A DNA stretch of 64,000 bases from Acinetobacter chengduensis (GCF_003664645.1 NZ_RCHC01000007.1:124001-188000); one strand, 5' to 3'. Counted from the first letter of the stretch, positions 1 through 9,976 are shown. The notes: generated from the sequence alone by a model not told the origin. Program-made: numbers and translations.

Positions 1-802
1 GCGCGGCCTGTTGCATTGAGTGCGTCACAATGGCAATAGTGTACTGAGTAGAAAGCTCTGAAATTAACTCTTCTACTTTTGCTGTTGCAATTGGATCAAG
101 TGCAGAACAAGGCTCATCCATCAAAATTACTTCAGGTGAAACTGCAATAGTACGGGCAATACATAAACGTTGCTGCTGACCACCAGATAACCCTGTACCC
201 GGTTGACTTAAACGGTCTTTTACTTCATCCCACAAACCAGCTTTACGCAGACTGTTTTCGACAATTTCTTCCATATCGTATTTGTCACGTGCCAGACCAT
301 GTAGTTTTGGACCGTATGCCACGTTATCAAAAATAGACTTTGGAAATGGGTTTGGTTTTTGGAATACCATGCCGACTTGAGCACGCAATAACACCACGTC
401 CAAATTTGGATCGTAGATGTCTTGGCTATCTAACATCACTTTACCTGTCACACGACAGCTATCAATCGTGTCATTCATACGGTTTAAAGTACGTAAGAAT
501 GTTGACTTACCACAGCCCGATGGGCCAATAAAAGCTATCACTTCATTTTCATAAATGTTCAGATCAATGCCTTTAATCGCTTCAGCTTCACCATAATAAA
601 CATGCACATCTGTCGTGCTCAGTTTTACATTCGCACTCTTTGCATCTTTTTTTGCAGAAGCTTGCGTATCAAATTGAGAGACAAAAGACGTTGCAGGAGC
701 TTGAGCGACTGCGTCATCAGACGTAAATTGCGTTTCGTTTTGATTCACTGACTTATCCTGATTTGAGGAATTCGTTGTAGATGTTGCCGTTGCTGTATTC
801 AT
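1..802 (-). CDS. pstB: Phosphate ABC transporter ATPase PstB (3' end outside window)
   Basis: This is the ATP-binding subunit that drives phosphate import through PstA/PstC at the inner membrane. Reading leftward from the ATG at 802, about 60 residues form a low-complexity Ser/Thr/Gln-rich extension. The ABC domain follows: Walker [11 protein letters not shown]-loop FQKPNPFP, signature LSGGQQQR, Walker [13 protein letters not shown] and H-loop VTHS. The Asn-Arg-Met-Asn run just after Walker A is typical of PstB. The gene lies 12 bp downstream of pstA and is the last pst gene visible. The C-terminus, and any phoU beyond it, lie outside the window. The long N-terminal tail is unusual compared with the roughly 257-residue E. 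coli protein; a downstream start is possible but no better one is obvious. Confidence 0.95.
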   Translation of the reverse strand, partial: MNTATATSTTNSSNQDKSVNQNETQFTSDDAVAQAPATSFVSQFDTQASAKKDAKSANVKLSTTDVHVYYGEAEAIKGIDLNIYENEVIAFIGPSGCGKSTFLRTLNRMNDTIDSCRVTGKVMLDSQDIYDPNLDVVLLRAQVGMVFQKPNPFPKSIFDNVAYGPKLHGLARDKYDMEEIVENSLRKAGLWDEVKDRLSQPGTGLSGGQQQRLCIARTIAVSPEVILMDEPCSALDPIATAKVEELISELSTQYTIAIVTHSMQQAA

Positions 803-814
803 GTTTTAATCCTA

Positions 815-2206
815 TTACCAACGAACTTCAAATTTCTTTCGTAACCAAATAGCCAAGCTATTTAAGCCAATCATGAGTGCCAACAATACGATAATGGCAG
901 CTGCAGTACGGCCTTCAAAGAAGTTACGCATTTCATTGCCCTGCCACAAAAAGATTTGTACAGGTAATGCTGAAGATTGATCCAATGGTGTTGCAGGTAC
1001 GCTGGCAACAAAGGCACTCATACCAATCAGTAGCAATGGCGCAGTTTCACCTAATGCTTGCGCTACACCAATAATTGCACCTGTTAAAATGCCAGGTAAA
1101 GCCAAAGGCAACACATGATGGAACACAGTTTGCAAGCGCGATGCGCCCAAGCCTAAAGCTGCCTGACGAATTGAAGGTGGTACTGCTTTTAATGATGCAC
1201 GTGTAGTAATGATTACTGTCGGAAGCGTCATAAGGCTTAAGACTAAACCACCCACCAACGGTGCAGATAATGGCAAATGTAGCCAACCAATAAAGATCGA
1301 AGCACCTAATAGACCAAATACAATTGATGGAACAGCCGCCAAGTTATTAATGTTGACTTCAATCACGTCTGTCACCCAGTTTTTAGGTGCAAATTCTTCA
1401 AGGTAAATAGCTGAAGCAACACCAATTGGAATGGAGATCACAATCACGATCAGCATCATGAATAATGAACCCATAAATGCACCCGCTAAACCAGAAGTTG
1501 CAGGCGAACTTCGTGAGTCTGGGCTGGTGAAAATATTGGTGTTAAAGGTGCTACTAATAATTCCTTCAGCTTTTAACTGGTCTGCCAATTGGCGTACTTC
1601 AGGGCTTAACTGTTGCTGATCATCAGGTAATGAACGATTGATATTGCCTGCTAACCAAACATCTACATTGGCATCCGCTAAAATTTTCAGGTCTTCTTTT
1701 TTGCCCACCAATGATGGATCTGCAAAAACCATATCACGTAAACGGTAGGCTTCAGAACTGGTATATAAGCTACTCAGATCGTCACGTTTTGCTTCAAGTG
1801 CTTTGTCTTTCGAAATGATGCCATTAACGATAAGTGCATCCCAATCCACCATCCCCATTTCAGTTTGCCATGCAATATAGCGTTCTTGATAATGCGCTGG
1901 AGATTCACCAGTTTTTTGGATTGGCTTTGGCCCTGCCGTAATAATACTTGGGTCAAAATAGACTGGCACATTCATCGAACTTTGCCAGAATGCTGGAAGT
2001 CCTTTAATTAAGATACTGCCAAATAATAAGACAACAAAACATAGCCCTGTGATGACTGCTGAAAAACCAAAGATGCGAAACACTTTTTCTTTACGATGGC
2101 GCTTAGATAAAGAGCTTTCGATAGTTTTTTTACGCTTTTCTCGCAGTTCTGCTGCAACACGTGGATCCATTGCTTGATCCATAGAAGATGTATTTGAAGT
2201 ACTCAT
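815..2206 (-). CDS. pstA: Phosphate ABC transporter permease PstA, long form
   Basis: This inner-membrane permease subunit pairs with PstC to form the phosphate channel. A cytoplasmic basic tail is followed by one membrane segment (about residues 45-70) and then a roughly 160-residue hydrophilic, presumably periplasmic, stretch. The BPD_transp_1 permease domain occupies about residues 240-460. The coupling-helix EAA region is visible around AALGLGASRLQTVFHHVLP and ALGETAPLL. At 463 residues it is much longer than E. coli PstA (296), the difference being the N-terminal insertion. Its ATG overlaps the pstC stop codon by one base (TAATG), implying translational coupling. Identity is secure; the role of the insertion is unknown. 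Confidence 0.95.
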   Translation of the reverse strand: MSTSNTSSMDQAMDPRVAAELREKRKKTIESSLSKRHRKEKVFRIFGFSAVITGLCFVVLLFGSILIKGLPAFWQSSMNVPVYFDPSIITAGPKPIQKTGESPAHYQERYIAWQTEMGMVDWDALIVNGIISKDKALEAKRDDLSSLYTSSEAYRLRDMVFADPSLVGKKEDLKILADANVDVWLAGNINRSLPDDQQQLSPEVRQLADQLKAEGIISSTFNTNIFTSPDSRSSPATSGLAGAFMGSLFMMLIVIVISIPIGVASAIYLEEFAPKNWVTDVIEVNINNLAAVPSIVFGLLGASIFIGWLHLPLSAPLVGGLVLSLMTLPTVIITTRASLKAVPPSIRQAALGLGASRLQTVFHHVLPLALPGILTGAIIGVAQALGETAPLLLIGMSAFVASVPATPLDQSSALPVQIFLWQGNEMRNFFEGRTAAAIIVLLALMIGLNSLAIWLRKKFEVRW

Positions 2207-3585
2207 TATTCGTATTGCTCACGGTATTTGCGCACGATATACAGTGCAACAATGTTGAGACCTAAGGTAATCACAAATAAGGTTAAACCCAATGCGAATG
2301 CCACCAATGCCTGTGGACTAGCAAAATCTGTATCGCCTGTTAACTGATTCACAATGGTGATCGTTACAGTTGAAACTGCTTCTAAAGGATTCACATGAAG
2401 AAGTGGGCTATTACCTGCAGCAAGCACCACAATCATAGTTTCACCAATTGCACGTGAAGCTGCCAATAAAAATGCACCAATAATTCCTGGTAATGCTGCT
2501 GGGATCACCACTTGGCGAATGGTTTCAGATTTGGTTGCCCCTAAACCGAGTGAACCATCACGTAGTGCACGTGGCACTTGCGTAATAATGTCGTCTGAGA
2601 GTGATGAAACAAAAGGAATGATCATGATGCCCATGACGAAGCCAGCAGTTAAAGCACTGGTTGCGTTAATGTCTAGGCCAATATAAGCCCCCATTTGCTT
2701 AATGAATGGGCCAATAATCATCAGTGCAAACACACCATATACGATGGTTGGGATACCTGCCAACACTTCAATTGCTGGTTTTGCCCATGCACGGAAACTT
2801 GGTTTGGCATACTCTGCCAAGTAAATAGCAATCATCAAACCAACAGGCACTGCAACCAGTAAGGCGATACCACTGACCATCAGCGTACCCCACAGCAATG
2901 GTAATAAACCATAACTGCCTTCAGCATTACCTGAGGTGCTAAAACCTGGATTCCATACAGTACCAAAGAAGAAATCGAGTGGACTCACAAAGCTGAAAAA
3001 GCGCATTGCTTCGCTAAACATCGACATCACAATGCCAACAGTCGTCAAAATCGCGACACCCGAGCATAATGCCAAGCCAATATTTAAGACTTTTTCGACT
3101 TGATTACGTGCACGAAATTGCGTTGCAACTCGACGCTTCGCCCAGACCAATCCTACTAGCGCAGCACACAGAACTACGGCCAGTTTTGCAAAAGTGCCTA
3201 TCGACTCAACGTGCTTTAGGTGTTCTGCTGCCGCTATTTCATACTGAGCAGGCGTATCGCTCACACCAAAGCCTGAAGCAATCGATTGCACACGATCAAT
3301 CAGCACACTAATACTAGCAGGATCCATCGTGGCTTTAATTTGCTCAGGCACATTGCTTAACACCACATGTTTAAAAATGGTGGGTTCAACAATATTCCAA
3401 ACAATCAAAATTAAAAAAGCAGGTATACCACACCAAAGTGCAACTAACGCGCCATAATAGCCTGGACGCGAATGCAACATTGCCGAATTATTTCCCTTGC
3501 CAGCCAAGTTGCGGCTTTTGGTTAAACCAACCTGATAGGCTATTGCTACAATTGCCAGTAGCACCCCTATAAGCAGTAGATTCAT
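2206..3585 (-). CDS. pstC: Phosphate ABC transporter permease PstC, long form
   Basis: This is the partner permease of PstA. An N-terminal membrane segment and a second one near residue 45 bracket a hydrophilic region, and a third hydrophobic stretch lies near residue 140. The permease domain spans about residues 225-455. It contains PVGLMIAIYLAEYA and the coupling motif LGATKSETIRQVVIPAALPGI followed by SRAIGETM. The length is 459 residues against about 319 in E. coli, so like PstA it carries an N-terminal enlargement. The gene follows pstS after a 98-bp gap holding a hairpin, and its stop overlaps the pstA start. The gene order, neighbours and EAA motif make the assignment firm. Confidence 0.95.
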   Translation of the reverse strand: MNLLLIGVLLAIVAIAYQVGLTKSRNLAGKGNNSAMLHSRPGYYGALVALWCGIPAFLILIVWNIVEPTIFKHVVLSNVPEQIKATMDPASISVLIDRVQSIASGFGVSDTPAQYEIAAAEHLKHVESIGTFAKLAVVLCAALVGLVWAKRRVATQFRARNQVEKVLNIGLALCSGVAILTTVGIVMSMFSEAMRFFSFVSPLDFFFGTVWNPGFSTSGNAEGSYGLLPLLWGTLMVSGIALLVAVPVGLMIAIYLAEYAKPSFRAWAKPAIEVLAGIPTIVYGVFALMIIGPFIKQMGAYIGLDINATSALTAGFVMGIMIIPFVSSLSDDIITQVPRALRDGSLGLGATKSETIRQVVIPAALPGIIGAFLLAASRAIGETMIVVLAAGNSPLLHVNPLEAVSTVTITIVNQLTGDTDFASPQALVAFALGLTLFVITLGLNIVALYIVRKYREQYE

Positions 3586-3636
3586 GTACTCTCCACCATT
3601 TTTTCAATTTTCATTCTTTGAAAAAAATGTATTTGC

Positions 3637-3670
3637 AAAAAGCCAATGACAGGTTTCCCTGCCATCAGCC
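3637..3670 (-). terminator. Hairpin between pstS and pstC (possible attenuator)
   Basis: On the minus strand two 12-base arms with a GAAA loop (about 3642-3669) are followed by a short run of T. The arms pair through G-C, A-T and some G-T pairs. It lies inside the operon just after the pstS stop. Such elements commonly lower expression of the membrane genes relative to the abundant binding protein; that role here is inferred. Confidence 0.55.
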
Positions 3671-3683
3671 AATGGTCTTTCTA

Positions 3684-4706
3684 TTACTTAACTGCTTTAC
3701 CTGCTTTAAAGTCTGCAAGTACTTTTGCACGCTCTTTATCAGACATTGAAATTAAGCCTGCTTTTTCTAGCTTAGAGCCTTTACCTGTCACTTTTTTGCT
3801 AATAAAGAATTCTGTATATTCTTTTAAGCCTTTAATTGCTTTTAAGTGCTCGCCTTTCACGTAGAAGAACAATGGACGAGATACAGGGTAAGAACCATTC
3901 AGAATTGTTTTCTCAGAAGGCACAACGTTGTTTACTGTTGCAACACGTAGCTTGTCACGGTTTTGATCATAGAAACCTAGACCAAACACACCTACTGCAC
4001 TTGGAGAAGTTTTTAAACGTGCCAATGTTTCTGTATAATCACCAGAAATTTCAATTACTTTGCCATCTTTACGGAAGTTAGAACATGCTTTTTTCTGAGC
4101 ATCTTTATCTAATTTTGCGAAAGCTTCATAAGTTTCACAGCCAGCATCTACCATTTTCTCTTGGAACACTTCACGTGTACCGTGGTTAGATGCAGGAATG
4201 ACTAAAGTAATCGGTTCATTTGGTAATGATTTATCAATTTGATTCCAACGTGTATACGGGTTAGGAATCATTTTGCCATCTGCAGGAAGCTCTGCTGCTA
4301 AAGCTGCAAATACGTGCTGTGGACGTAATTTGTATGCTGCTTTATGTGAGTTAGATGCAAATACAATACCGTCATAACCAATTTTGATTTCTAATACTTG
4401 GTTTACACCAGCTTTTTTACATGCTGCTAATTCAGTATCTTTAATTTTGCGTGATGCGTTTGCGATATCAATTGTATTATCACCCACACCATTACAGAAT
4501 TGTTTCAAGCCACCTGAAGTACCGCCAGAACCTACAACTGGTGTTTTAAATTGTGGGAATGTGTTGCCAAATTCTTCCGCTGCAATACTTGCATACGGTA
4601 AAACTGTAGAAGAACCAGCGATTTGAATCGTGTCACGCGCAGCGTTTGCAGTTGTTGCTACAGCCGCGCCAGTTAGTGCCAATGCAAGTGCGATATTATT
4701 GAAGCG
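3684..4706 (-). CDS. pstS: Periplasmic phosphate-binding protein PstS
   Basis: This is the high-affinity phosphate receptor that delivers substrate to PstCA. A Sec signal peptide (MRFNNIALALALTGAAVATTANA) is followed by the mature domain beginning with IQIAGSSTVLPYA. That stretch and the later GSGGTSGG are the phosphate-contact loops of the family. I chose the ATG at 4706 because GAGAGAG sits about six bases upstream. An ATG at 4712 is too close to that site, and the longer ORF start at 4733 has no ribosome site. The mature protein has about 317 residues. It is the first gene of the operon, with a Pho-box-like array about 95-125 bp upstream. Confidence 0.93.
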   Translation of the reverse strand, partial: RFNNIALALALTGAAVATTANAARDTIQIAGSSTVLPYASIAAEEFGNTFPQFKTPVVGSGGTSGGLKQFCNGVGDNTIDIANASRKIKDTELAACKKAGVNQVLEIKIGYDGIVFASNSHKAAYKLRPQHVFAALAAELPADGKMIPNPYTRWNQIDKSLPNEPITLVIPASNHGTREVFQEKMVDAGCETYEAFAKLDKDAQKKACSNFRKDGKVIEISGDYTETLARLKTSPSAVGVFGLGFYDQNRDKLRVATVNNVVPSEKTILNGSYPVSRPLFFYVKGEHLKAIKGLKEYTEFFISKKVTGKGSKLEKAGLISMSDKERAKVLADFKAGKAVK

Positions 4707-4733
4707 CATTCTCATCTCTCTCAGTTGATGCAT

Positions 4734-5139
4734 TTTTGGAGTACGCCACTTTGTTATTAAGTTTTGTACTTATTTGGATAACTGCATTTTGATTTTAGAA
4801 TATGACAACTAAGTTACAACTTTATGACGCTTTGATGATAATTAATCACTAGGCTTTGATTTAAATAATTTTCTTTAAAATTCAATGTGTAAGTTAATTT
4901 TACCAAATATGTTCTTAAAGCATTTTTTCATACTTTTTCGTAACACTTCAACAGGGTGTCATATTTTAATGACCTGTGAATGACGCTCGGCCTGCATAAA
5001 TCTTCAATTTAAATCTGCTTCGATGCTCATCTTTTAAATATAGTGTTCTGATTTAACATACGCTTCATTCCAATAATTGAAATTTCTATACACACCAGCT
5101 TGACCTATATTCAAAAAAAGCCAGCTTGATGACAGAAAA
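4734..5139. other. Intergenic region between pstS and the Rieske oxygenase gene
   Basis: This 406-bp A/T-rich region separates divergent genes. It contains the Pho-box-like array at 4801-4829. No tRNA, small RNA or further ORF was recognised. Nothing clear was found for the rightward gene beyond A/T-rich promoter-like sequence. Confidence 0.6.
4801..4829 (-). promoter_or_regulatory. Pho-box-like array (PhoB binding site candidate)
   Basis: On the minus strand three seven-base half-sites, CGTCATA, TGTAACT and TGTCATA, are separated by exactly four bases each (11-bp period). This is the architecture of PhoB boxes (consensus CTGTCAT-N4-CTGTCAT). The array lies 95-123 bp upstream of the pstS start. 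Binding by PhoB is inferred. Confidence 0.7.
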
Positions 5140-6192
5140 ATGAATAGCAAAACCATTGCGACCTTTAATCCTGATTTGCCAGTCCACATGACATTTGAAG
5201 AACATGACTGGCATTTGCTAGCGGAATATTGGTACCCCATCGCACTTGCGCGAGACATTAGCGAACAGCCCTATGGCACGATGTTACTCGACATGCCATT
5301 GGTGATTTATAAAATGGGAGATGAACTGATTGTTGCTAAAGATGCCTGCCCGCATCGAGGCGTGCCACTTAGTTTAGGTAAAAATGATGGCCAAGGTGTC
5401 GTCTGTCGTTATCATGGCTTACGCTTTGGCAAACAAGGTCAGTGCAACCGAATTCCCGCTCATCCCGAACACAAAATTTCTCCACGCTTTAACTTATGCA
5501 CTTATGCCTCTGTAGAACGTTATGGTTTAATTTGGTGTTGCCTAACTGCAAATAAAGATGCTGAACCCAATATTCCATGTATGCCAAATTGGGATAACGC
5601 CGAGTTTCAGCAATTGGTTTGCCCCACTGTAGATTTTCAATGTTTTGCAGGTCGTCAGCTCGAAGGCTTTATAGATGTTGCACATTTTGCTTGGGTACAT
5701 CCTGATACCTTTGGTGACCCTGAAAATGTCGAAGTGCCCGATTATAAAACTGTGGAAACTGAAACAGGCTTTAACGCAGACTATTGGAGCAGCGTAGGAC
5801 GTTATCCTATTGGTTTAGATCAAAGAGGCAAAGACGGTTTCCAGTGGCTACGTCATTTTGAAATTCACTTGCCTTTTACTGCAACACTGACCATCCATTT
5901 TCCAAACAATGCCAAACAAGTAATTATGAATGCTGCCAGTCCTATGACAGCCCGTTCTACACGCCTATTTGCACCTATTTGCCGTAATTATGACAAAGAC
6001 TTGCCTGTAGAAGATGCTTATGACTTTAACCTGAAAATATTTGAAGAAGACCGGTTAGTATCCGAATCACAAAAGCCTGAATATTTGCCATTGGATTTGA
6101 GCATAGAAGCACATTTTCCTGCTGACCGCAGTTCAAGTATGTACCGTAAATTATTGCGTAAGAAAGGCTTTAGCCCGTTGTTTGCAGCATAA
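5140..6192 (+). CDS. Rieske [2Fe-2S] aromatic oxygenase, terminal oxygenase subunit
   Basis: This is a cytoplasmic non-haem iron oxygenase of the vanillate demethylase/ring-hydroxylating type. The Rieske cluster ligands are visible as C70-x-H72 and C89-x2-H92. The mononuclear iron site appears as E165-x3-D169-x2-H172-x4-H177; the family usually has Asn or Asp at the first position. The 350-residue length matches VanA-type enzymes. No ferredoxin or flavin reductase gene is adjacent, so it must borrow electrons from elsewhere. The gene stands alone between the pst operon and an inverted-repeat region. The substrate cannot be deduced. The start is weakly supported, since only GATGACAG-like sequence precedes it. 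Confidence 0.85.
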   Translation: MNSKTIATFNPDLPVHMTFEEHDWHLLAEYWYPIALARDISEQPYGTMLLDMPLVIYKMGDELIVAKDACPHRGVPLSLGKNDGQGVVCRYHGLRFGKQGQCNRIPAHPEHKISPRFNLCTYASVERYGLIWCCLTANKDAEPNIPCMPNWDNAEFQQLVCPTVDFQCFAGRQLEGFIDVAHFAWVHPDTFGDPENVEVPDYKTVETETGFNADYWSSVGRYPIGLDQRGKDGFQWLRHFEIHLPFTATLTIHFPNNAKQVIMNAASPMTARSTRLFAPICRNYDKDLPVEDAYDFNLKIFEEDRLVSESQKPEYLPLDLSIEAHFPADRSSSMYRKLLRKKGFSPLFAA

Positions 6193-6375
6193 GTAATATC
6201 ACCGATTTTGTAAACGTGTATAGATATCCATTATCGATCAAATTTATTACCCTCTCTTCCTCTCGCGCTATGCTTATCCCTAAGAGAAAAGGAACCTAGG
6301 TTGCGAACTTTTATTCTTTGAAATTTTGTGGAACCTCGCCCATGAATTTCTCACCCATCAATTACTATCGTGATT

Positions 6376-6465
6376 GGCGACATGGATGTCGCCGTTAGGC
6401 AAAGGTTACATGGATGTGCCTTTTGCCTAACAAGGATTTTGGTTACTTTGATCCATCAAAGTAAC
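6376..6465. repeat. Cluster of three palindromes (REP-like intergenic element)
   Basis: Three hairpins lie in a row. GGCGACAT/ATGTCGCC is at 6376-6393. TTAGGCAAAGG pairs with CCTTTTGCCTAA across 6395-6430 with one bulge. A perfect 11-bp inverted repeat, GTTACTTTGAT/ATCAAAGTAAC, is at 6442-6465 with a two-base loop. The words ACATGGATGT and CATGGATGTG recur inside the first two hairpins. The compactness suggests a dispersed intergenic element, but only one copy was recognised in this window. Confidence 0.6.
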
Positions 6466-6540
6466 AATCTGCGTACGAATTAAAATATCCTTACTCAATG
6501 AAAAATTGTGGCCGTGCAATAACAAGCTCCATTTCATTAA

Positions 6541-6570
6541 AAAAAAGGAGCTCTATTGAGCTCCTTTTTT
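6541..6570. terminator. Bidirectional intrinsic terminator
   Basis: The stem AAAAAAGGAGCTC / GAGCTCCTTTTTT with a TATT loop lies just beyond the ddc stop codon. It has T-runs in both directions. Confidence 0.9.
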
Positions 6571-6584
6571 ACACAAACAATTGA

Positions 6585-8117
6585 TTAGTCAATTGCAGGT
6601 GTATATGTACCATCAGCGATTGCATCTTTAATACGATCAGCTTCTGCAAGCACAAGAGCAAGCAAATTCTTCACGTTATCTAAAGTTGCTACTGGGCTTA
6701 AAGTCGTCATTTTCAATGATTGAACTTGACCAACCTTAGTTACACCAATGTTCGCTTCACCACGTGCAAACAATTCGTCTGCCACGTTTTGGTTCAGTGT
6801 ATCCAGTAATTCTGTAGGGTAACCCTCAGGAATTACACGGAACAACACAGATGCAAATTGAGGATCAACCAACATTTCTAGACCGTCAGTTGCATTGATA
6901 TAATCTGCAACATCACGTGTAAGACCTACACCGTGATCGATCATTGAACCGTAAAGCTCTTCACCTAGCGCTTCAACAGTCATCCACAATTTCAACGCGT
7001 CAAAACGGCGAGTTGTTTGTAATGACTTAGATACTAGGTTAGGTACGCCATGCTCTTCATCATAAGCAGAGTTTAAGTACTCAGCTTCATAATGCATGAA
7101 ACGATAGTTCGCTTCGTCTTTCAGCAAGAACGCGCCACATGAAATCGTTTGGAAATAATGCTTATGGAAATCAAGCGTTACTGAGTCAGATAGCTCAATA
7201 CCATCTAACATTGAACGATAGTCATTTGAAAGAATCAGTGCACCACCCCATGCTGCGTCGATATGCATCCACGCGCCATATTTATTGGTGATTTCACGTA
7301 CTTCTTTGAGTGGGTCAATTGCGCCTGCATCGGTTGTACCCGCAGTTGCTACCACACATGCCACGATTTTGCCTTCAGATTGAAGGTGTGCCATGGTTTT
7401 CTCAAGTGCGTCCATGTCCATGCGTGCATTTGCATCTACAGGAACAGTCACGACAGACTGGAAACCCATGCCCATCATCGCCATGTTCTTTTGCACAGAG
7501 AAATGTGCATTTTCAGAACAAATGACTTTAACGTTACGCATCGCTTCCGCAGGTACGCCATCACGCTGAACAGACCACGGATTACCGTTTTCGTCTTTCC
7601 AGTTTTTCGCGATACATGCATCACGCGCAAGCAAAACGCCCATCAAGTTAGACTGTGTACCGCCAGAGGTGAATACACCTGCTTGACCCGCACCATAGCC
7701 TACTTTTTGGCGAAGCCAATCGATCAACTGAACTTCCATCAATGAACCCGCTGGACTTTGATCCCATGAATCCATAGATTGGTTGGTTGCGTTAATCAAC
7801 ACTTCTGCGATTTGGCTTGTCACCATAGTTGGGCAGTGCAAATGCGCAAGTGAATGCGGATGATGCACTTTTAAGCTTTTATTTAAGAAAAGCTCAACCA
7901 TACGGTCTAATGATTTTTGAACGCCCATACCTTCTTTAGAAGGATTGAATGCAATTGCAGAGCGAAGCTCTTTAATGCTACCGCCCGTATACATTTTGTC
8001 ATTTTGCAACCATGCAGAAACGGCTTTCACCGCCTCGCCCATTACTGACTCATAGTCAGCAATGGATTGTGCATCATTGCAGAATAACGCTTTACGATGT
8101 TCTGCAAAATCTACCAT
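6585..8117 (-). CDS. ddc: L-2,4-diaminobutyrate decarboxylase
   Basis: This is a PLP-dependent group II decarboxylase converting L-2,4-diaminobutyrate to 1,3-diaminopropane, the characteristic polyamine of Acinetobacter. The cofactor lysine is K319 in [15 protein letters not shown] at 287-292 contacts PLP, and SGGTQSN at about 151-157 is the phosphate-binding region. The 510-residue length equals that reported for the Acinetobacter enzyme. It follows dat with only three bases between stop and start, so the aminotransferase and decarboxylase form one operon. A strong terminator follows. Glutamate-type decarboxylases are the alternative, but the dat neighbour settles the call. Confidence 0.95.
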   Translation of the reverse strand: MVDFAEHRKALFCNDAQSIADYESVMGEAVKAVSAWLQNDKMYTGGSIKELRSAIAFNPSKEGMGVQKSLDRMVELFLNKSLKVHHPHSLAHLHCPTMVTSQIAEVLINATNQSMDSWDQSPAGSLMEVQLIDWLRQKVGYGAGQAGVFTSGGTQSNLMGVLLARDACIAKNWKDENGNPWSVQRDGVPAEAMRNVKVICSENAHFSVQKNMAMMGMGFQSVVTVPVDANARMDMDALEKTMAHLQSEGKIVACVVATAGTTDAGAIDPLKEVREITNKYGAWMHIDAAWGGALILSNDYRSMLDGIELSDSVTLDFHKHYFQTISCGAFLLKDEANYRFMHYEAEYLNSAYDEEHGVPNLVSKSLQTTRRFDALKLWMTVEALGEELYGSMIDHGVGLTRDVADYINATDGLEMLVDPQFASVLFRVIPEGYPTELLDTLNQNVADELFARGEANIGVTKVGQVQSLKMTTLSPVATLDNVKNLLALVLAEADRIKDAIADGTYTPAID

Positions 8118-8120
8118 GAC

Positions 8121-9494
8121 TTATGCGCCTCGAGTTGCAACAAGTGCTTCAGCAAGTGCTTTCTTGAAGCGAACAATCACTTCTTCACATTCAGCTTGAT
8201 TAATGATCAATGGGCAAAGTAAACGAATTACAGTACCGTTACGACCACCTTTTTCTAACAACAATTTGTTGTTAAAGCATGCTGCCTGAATTGCCGCTGC
8301 CAATTGAGAATCACCAGGTAAAGAACCCATGTGATCAGCTTTTTGACGTTCATCAACGATTTCAACACCAATCATCAAACCACGGCCACGCACGTTACCG
8401 ATACATGGGAACTCAACAGCTAACTTTTTAATTTCAGCTTGTAAGAAATCACCACGCTCTTGCGCGTTTTGAGCCAAGTTTTGCTCTTTAATGGTTTTGA
8501 TCGTTGCAAGACCAGTACCCATCGCCAATTGGTTACCACGGAATGTACCCGTGTGACCCGCTGGTTGCCATGCATCAAACTTACGTTTAATACCAAGTAC
8601 TGCAAGCGGTAAGCTACCACCTACGGCTTTAGACATTACAACAACATCTGGTTCAATACCTGCATGTTCAAAGGCAAACATTTTACCTGAACGTGCAAAG
8701 CCCGCTTGAACTTCATCAAGAATCAACACAATGTTGTGCTTTTCAGTCACTTCACGGATTTTCTTTAACCATTTTACAGGTGCAGTTACCACACCGCCTT
8801 CACCTTGGATTGCTTCCAAGATAACTGCAGCCGGTTTAGTTACACCGCTTTCTACATCTTCAATGAAGTTTTCGAAATAATAAGTTAATGCATCTACACC
8901 CGCTTCACCGCCAATGCCTAGTGGGCAACGGTATTCATGCGGATATGGCATAAATTGAACACCCGGCATTAAACCGTTCACAGCATTCTTTGCAGACAAG
9001 TTACCTGTCATTGCTAAAGATCCGTGAGTCATACCATGGTAACCACCTGAGAAGCTGATTACTGAACTACGACCAGTGTAAGTTTTTGCTAATTTAATTG
9101 CTGCTTCTGTACCATCTGCACCAGATGGACCACAGAACTGTAAGCAGTACTCTTCTTTACCACCAGGTAATTGCTCAAGTAATGCTTCAGTAAATGCATC
9201 TTTTAAAGGCGTTGTTAAATCCAAAGTATGCAATGGGAGACCACTTGCAAGTGTGTCGTGGATACTTTGAATTACCGCAGGATGGTTATGGCCCAATGCC
9301 AATGTTCCTGCCCCAGCTAAACAATCGAGGTACTCTGTACCTTCAACATCAGTAACCCAGCAGCCTAAAGCTTTTGCTATCGCAAGTGGAAGTTTACGCG
9401 GATAGCTACGAACATTGGATTCCATCTGGCTTTGGCGAGTCAAATAGTATTCGTTAGTAGAATTAGTGGCAGGGTTTACAGAAGAAACGCTCAT
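8121..9494 (-). CDS. dat: Diaminobutyrate--2-oxoglutarate aminotransferase
   Basis: This class III PLP aminotransferase makes L-2,4-diaminobutyrate from aspartate semialdehyde, with glutamate as amino donor. D260 in LILDEVQAG contacts the pyridine nitrogen. K289 in [10 protein letters not shown] forms the Schiff base. [14 protein letters not shown] near residues 131-144 is the phosphate-binding segment. The length (457) fits the Acinetobacter Dat family. It is the first gene of the dat-ddc operon, and the upstream 482-bp region carries an inverted repeat. Other omega-aminotransferases look similar, but the close coupling to ddc supports the specific name. Confidence 0.95.
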   Translation of the reverse strand: MSVSSVNPATNSTNEYYLTRQSQMESNVRSYPRKLPLAIAKALGCWVTDVEGTEYLDCLAGAGTLALGHNHPAVIQSIHDTLASGLPLHTLDLTTPLKDAFTEALLEQLPGGKEEYCLQFCGPSGADGTEAAIKLAKTYTGRSSVISFSGGYHGMTHGSLAMTGNLSAKNAVNGLMPGVQFMPYPHEYRCPLGIGGEAGVDALTYYFENFIEDVESGVTKPAAVILEAIQGEGGVVTAPVKWLKKIREVTEKHNIVLILDEVQAGFARSGKMFAFEHAGIEPDVVVMSKAVGGSLPLAVLGIKRKFDAWQPAGHTGTFRGNQLAMGTGLATIKTIKEQNLAQNAQERGDFLQAEIKKLAVEFPCIGNVRGRGLMIGVEIVDERQKADHMGSLPGDSQLAAAIQAACFNNKLLLEKGGRNGTVIRLLCPLIINQAECEEVIVRFKKALAEALVATRGA

Positions 9495-9976
9495 ATCGAA
9501 TTACCATCTCTGATATGGGTTGAAAGAAATAAGTCGGGTGACTTGCGGTCCTTTGACTCGGTGCTTTATGAGTTTCTAGTTAGTCCAGAAAAACGATTTC
9601 TGTATTGGCTAACTAGAGGGCGGATGATACAGTTTTTTTCAGGAAAATAAATAACTTTTCGAACCAAATATCTAGTTTCCTAATTGAAAAAAGGGATCAA
9701 GCTCACCGTTAGAATGAATTATCATCTTACATTGTGACAGACCAAAGAAAATAGTATGTTTTCGTTGTTTTTTAAAATATCAATTCACACAACTCATCTA
9801 AACTAAATTCCACTGATCAAACTATTGTTTTAAATAAATATTATTAAATATAACCATATTCAAAATCGATATCGGTTTTTACAAACTCCTCACAATATTT
9901 TCTAAAATAAACCACGATTCAGGCTTAGTATCTGACATAACTCTTCACAATTGAATTTTATATAAAAGGTTAAATT
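9495..9976. other. Divergent intergenic region dat / SIMPL gene
   Basis: This A/T-rich 482-bp region separates divergent genes. The only clear structure is an 8-bp inverted repeat CTAGTTAG (9576-9583) / CTAACTAG (9609-9616), 82 bp upstream of dat. It could be an operator or a leader hairpin. An AAAGG ribosome site serves the rightward gene. Confidence 0.55.

Larger units (their letters stand above)
6193..6584. other. Gene-free region with inverted repeats
   Basis: This 392-bp region is flanked by the ends of two convergent genes. It holds three consecutive inverted repeats (6376-6465) and a bidirectional terminator (6541-6570). A tiny open frame across 6342-6399 exists but looks like a by-product of the repeats. 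Confidence 0.7.

Noticed and set aside
4941..4985. Second Pho box around TGTCATATTTTAATGAC
   Set aside because: The two halves are inverted and not in the 11-bp direct-repeat phase required.
6342..6399. An 18-codon frame starting MNFSPINYYRDW
   Set aside because: It lies largely in the inverted repeats and ends in one of them; more likely structural DNA than a peptide gene.
7263..7745. A 160-codon rightward frame inside ddc
   Set aside because: It lies wholly opposite an unmistakable decarboxylase gene, is rich in Cys/His/Arg typical of antisense frames, and has no ribosome site.
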